Positions 13,170 to 14,698 of a stretch of 14,698 nt of DNA are shown piece by piece. The stretch covers positions 1 through 14,698 of the forward strand of contig CAYHWG010000024.1 in NCBI GenBank assembly GCA_964360375.1, in the 5' to 3' direction. Numbering within the stretch: the first letter of the stretch is position 1; each line of letters begins with the position of its first letter. The position numbers and the translations under genes were made by a program. Source of the stretch: XYB2-FULL-45-11 sp964360375 (GTDB lineage Bacteria; Patescibacteriota; Patescibacteriia; UBA9934; GWF2-40-263). The notes under the pieces were generated by a model. That model saw nothing but the letters and a program-made list of their open reading frames with translations. It searched no databases and was not told where the DNA came from.

Positions 13170-13187
13170 GATCACAGTTTTGTGATC
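13170..13187 (+). promoter_or_regulatory. Hairpin or operator directly before the SD of the 13201 gene
   Basis: GATCACA (13170-13176), a GTTT loop and TGTGATC (13181-13187) form a perfect 7-bp inverted repeat. It abuts the AAAAAGGAG SD, so it could control ribosome access or bind a protein. Confidence 0.5.
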
Positions 13188-13200
13188 AAAAAGGAGATTG

Positions 13201-14004
13201 ATGAAAGATGTGATGATCGATCAACCAGTCCCGAAAGCACGGCCTGCTGTGATCATGGTGGAATCAGCACCAAAATCGAAATCCATGCCTGTCATTGTGC
13301 ATGCGGATGCGCAGCAGGCGCAGTACGCAACGTTCAAACCGAGACGTGTACGACTCGGTGATACAGCGAAAGAACAGTTTGAGAAACTCGCCAAAGATCG
13401 TTTGATTTTTTTTGAAGATGGCATACGTTATGCTCAACGACAACTTAAAATCATTCGAAAGCGGGCGGCTATCACGGATGTTTCAGATTTGATCGCGGAT
13501 TTTCACTCACACATGCGTCAGATTGAAAAAGCAGATGCAAATCGTCGAGGTCTGCGCGCACTTATCACGCTTGTTGGAACATCCGATCAGGAATTGAAAG
13601 TTCTTGCAAAAACGCTGATTCAACAAAACGTCGGATCACGTGCGGATCTTCCGAGAATGTTTTATCCGGAAGGTAAGTTGTACGGCGACACCGTGTTCGT
13701 ACAGCTTCCGGATGATTCATACGCCTGTGAGATTGAACTTGAACACGCAGACGGTACAATCGAAGTTCGAACTATCATGGCAAGCTCCATGTACGTTGCG
13801 ATGAAAAAGGAAAAAGACGCATGGATGTATTGTCCAGCTTTGTCCGATTGGCGCGTGATCAAGTCTGAGCGTTTTTCAGGAAGTGTTGCGCACGGTCTTG
13901 TTTCGTATGAAGACGAAAACAAACCTACAAGTGGATATGTGAATTCAAAAAAATATGTGGATGCTCTTTTCAAAGGGTCGGACTACGATTCGAAACGCTA
14001 TTGA
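13201..14004 (+). CDS. Orphan protein of 267 aa
   Basis: ATG 13201 is preceded by AAAAAGGAG with a 4-nt spacer; the in-frame TTG at 13198 is too close to the SD. The N-terminal 40-50 residues are Pro/Val/Ala-rich and likely flexible. A helical basic middle follows (about 55-150, EQFEKLAKDRLIFFEDGIRY then RRAL-type helices). The C-terminal part (about 150-235) is predicted beta-rich (LYGDTVFVQLPDDSYACEIEL, then GTIEVRTIMASSMYVAM) and ends in a polar tail. I recognise no domain; the middle-plus-beta layout faintly recalls GreA/Rnk-like proteins, which I would not assert. It has no signal peptide or membrane segment. The gene is monocistronic, with a structured leader and a strong terminator. 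Confidence 0.78.
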   Translation: MKDVMIDQPVPKARPAVIMVESAPKSKSMPVIVHADAQQAQYATFKPRRVRLGDTAKEQFEKLAKDRLIFFEDGIRYAQRQLKIIRKRAAITDVSDLIADFHSHMRQIEKADANRRGLRALITLVGTSDQELKVLAKTLIQQNVGSRADLPRMFYPEGKLYGDTVFVQLPDDSYACEIELEHADGTIEVRTIMASSMYVAMKKEKDAWMYCPALSDWRVIKSERFSGSVAHGLVSYEDENKPTSGYVNSKKYVDALFKGSDYDSKRY

Positions 14005-14012
14005 GTTTTCTT

Positions 14013-14043
14013 GACACGTCGTATAAAACCGACGTGTCCCTTT
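14013..14043 (+). terminator. Intrinsic terminator of the 13201 gene
   Basis: GACACGTCG (14013-14021) and CGACGTGTC (14030-14038) pair perfectly over 9 bp with an 8-nt loop; a pyrimidine-rich tail with a T-run follows. Confidence 0.85.
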
Positions 14044-14086
14044 TCTCTTGTTCACGATGATTCGTGATTAGGAGTTTGGGAAACCC

Positions 14087-14115
14087 TTGATTTTATTTTG
14101 AGAGAAGCGTAAAAT
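14087..14115 (+). promoter_or_regulatory. Sigma-70-type promoter of the first right-end transcript
   Basis: TTGATT (14087-14092), a 17-nt spacer and TAAAAT (14110-14115). Confidence 0.75.
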
Positions 14116-14121
14116 TTTGTT

Positions 14122-14341
14122 GATGGATTTCGCGAAAGCTCATGGAAGGCTGCGAAGAAGAGTACGATGTCTTCGAATCAAAATCGCGAGCACGCTTGCG
14201 CTCTTCGTGAGCGCGGCAAAATCTCTCTCCTCATGCTCAAACGTTTTGAATCGGTGTTATCATCGTGACTTTGCTTTGCAGCCTTTCGTGAGATTTACTA
14301 ACAGTGTGGATAACAAACGGTCCTACAAGACGCGTTTTTTT
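14122..14341 (+). ncRNA. Candidate small RNA or micro-protein transcript of about 220 nt
   Basis: Bounded by the promoter at 14087 and the terminator at 14315-14341. Local stems include GCGCTC-TTCGT-GAGCGC near 14200, CGAAGA with TCTTCG around 14160, and the palindrome TTTCGCGAAA near 14130. The longest frame (from 14123) does not look like a protein. A 33-codon ORF at 14167-14268 (MSSNQNREHACALRERGKI...) is more plausible but has only a weak SD. I cannot match tmRNA, 6S, SRP RNA or RNase P signatures. Confidence 0.45.
14315..14341 (+). terminator. Probable intrinsic terminator of the first right-end transcript
   Basis: AAACGGTC (14315-14322) pairs with GAC and CGTTT (14329-14337, one bulged G) around a 6-nt loop, merging into a T-run interrupted by one G. 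Confidence 0.6.
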
Positions 14342-14409
14342 GTTTTTTTGCTTATTTCATATGCTTTTTGTGTGTTCTTGACAGGTTTTTTTATTTCAGT
14401 ACGTCACTC

Positions 14410-14438
14410 TTGACGAATGAAAAATCACATGGTACGAT
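14410..14438 (+). promoter_or_regulatory. Sigma-70-type promoter of the second right-end transcript
   Basis: TTGACG (14410-14415), a 17-nt spacer and TACGAT (14433-14438); predicted start near 14445. Confidence 0.75.
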
Positions 14439-14500
14439 CAAGGGGCATTTGAAGTCACATTTTGCTAATTTTAGCAAAACTTGACGAACATATCTCGTTT

Positions 14501-14614
14501 ATGGCTGGACGGTCTACCGGATATGTCGCAAAAGACAGAGTCGTCTCGGGGTACCCACCCGGACTAACCGCCAATTCTCTGATCTCTCAATTTTTCCGTC
14601 CAACTGAATCGTAA
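14501..14614 (+). CDS. Possible 37-aa micro-protein
   Basis: The ORF begins ATGGCTGGACGG (MAGRSTGYVAKD) and ends RPTES with TAA at 14612-14614, only 4 nt before the terminator stem. The composition is protein-like, with a basic N-terminal third and a hydrophobic patch (LTANSLISQFF). No SD precedes it, as for many genes here. It competes with the structured-RNA reading of the same transcript. Confidence 0.3.
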   Translation: MAGRSTGYVAKDRVVSGYPPGLTANSLISQFFRPTES

Positions 14615-14618
14615 GACA

Positions 14619-14647
14619 TCGCTTTATCAAAAAAGCGAGGTTTTTTT
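14619..14647 (+). terminator. Intrinsic terminator of the second right-end transcript
   Basis: TCGCTTT (14619-14625) and AAAGCGA (14632-14638) pair over 7 bp with a 6-nt loop, followed by GG and seven T. Confidence 0.85.
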
Positions 14648-14662
14648 GTTTATGAGGCTTTC

Positions 14663-14698
14663 AAAAATGGTTGATATACAAACAAATCAACTATTTTT
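14663..14698. terminator. A/T-bounded hairpin at the window end, probable bidirectional terminator
   Basis: Arms at 14663-14675 and 14686-14698 pair over 13 bp with one G-T wobble and a 10-nt loop, with AAAAA at one end and TTTTT at the other. It probably terminates a minus-strand gene that ends beyond the window. Confidence 0.55.

Larger units (their letters stand above)
14445..14647 (+). ncRNA. Candidate structured RNA of about 200 nt with its own promoter and terminator
   Basis: Three hairpins precede a terminator. SL1 is 14454-14485: GTCA/TGAC, a 2x2 internal loop, then TTTTGCTAA/TTAGCAAAA. SL2 is 14488-14526: ACATATC with GATATGT, enclosing CGG-TCTA-CCG. SL3 is 14543-14564: GTC-t-CGGG with CCCG-GAC. 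It could be an independent RNA, or a riboswitch or attenuator for a gene beyond the window. No known class is recognised. A 37-codon ORF overlaps it (14501-14614). Confidence 0.5.

Noticed and set aside
13018..13182. Protein-like open frame on the plus strand in the structured region (reads FGALPDVDKAPAF...)
   Set aside because: It has no start codon after the preceding stop, and no homologue is recognised; probably a by-product of base composition, though a decayed gene is not excluded.
14117..14413. 98-codon frame at the right end
   Set aside because: Crosses a terminator and the next promoter region, and its composition is not protein-like.
1..14698. CRISPR arrays, tRNAs, rRNAs, insertion sequences, reverse transcriptase
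   Set aside because: Looked for on both strands; no regularly spaced repeats, cloverleaf with T-loop, transposase or RT motifs were found.

Overview
The window reads like a chromosomal segment of a Candidate Phyla Radiation (Patescibacteria) bacterium, probably a parcubacterial lineage. This rests on four things. It uses the standard code with TGA as stop. Short housekeeping operons lie very tightly packed and mostly lack Shine-Dalgarno (SD) sites. GC-rich palindromic CCTGCC/GGCAGG repeats occur, which I recall as common in these genomes. Two orphan proteins (1955-2617 and 10292-10922) resemble families I recall from such genomes. The lineage call is inference, because no rRNA gene is present.

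Left part (1-9886, housekeeping). The 3' end of ychF converges on a Trm11/TrmG10-like methyltransferase across a shared bidirectional terminator. A divergent orphan gene follows. Next comes the ribosomal operon rpsF-ssb-rpsR, and then a translation-factor pair in which an EpmA-type ligase overlaps the gene for its presumed substrate, EF-P. A perfect bidirectional hairpin separates efp from recA on the opposite strand. Upstream of recA, also on the minus strand, an ftsK-type DNA translocase is followed 2 nt later by a RodZ-like HTH/membrane protein. The themes are translation (S6, S18, EF-P and its modification, YchF, RNA methylation) and DNA maintenance and segregation (SSB, RecA, FtsK).

Right part (9887-14698, accessory). 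A strong promoter at 10081 leads into a small 57-aa ORF. Its stop overlaps (ATGA) the start of a GC-richer gene, which is broken by an exact 22-bp tandem duplication. Restored, that gene encodes about 202 aa with a Trp/Tyr/Asn/Cys-rich C-terminal tail, followed by GC-rich hairpins and an 18-bp terminator. The arrangement recalls targets of diversity-generating retroelements, but no reverse transcriptase is present here. A hicAB toxin-antitoxin pair follows on the minus strand with tandem palindromes at its promoter. Then come three orphan genes with strong SD sites (12097, 12659, 13201). A roughly 110-nt segment with several stems and a possible pseudoknot lies in the leader of the last one. 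The final 700 nt hold no convincing large gene, but do hold two tandem promoter-to-terminator units of about 200 nt, candidate small RNAs or micro-protein transcripts.

The most promising unexplained elements are the coupled small-ORF/variable-tail locus with its frameshifting duplication, the structured leader at 12973-13083, and the two compact transcription units at the right end.
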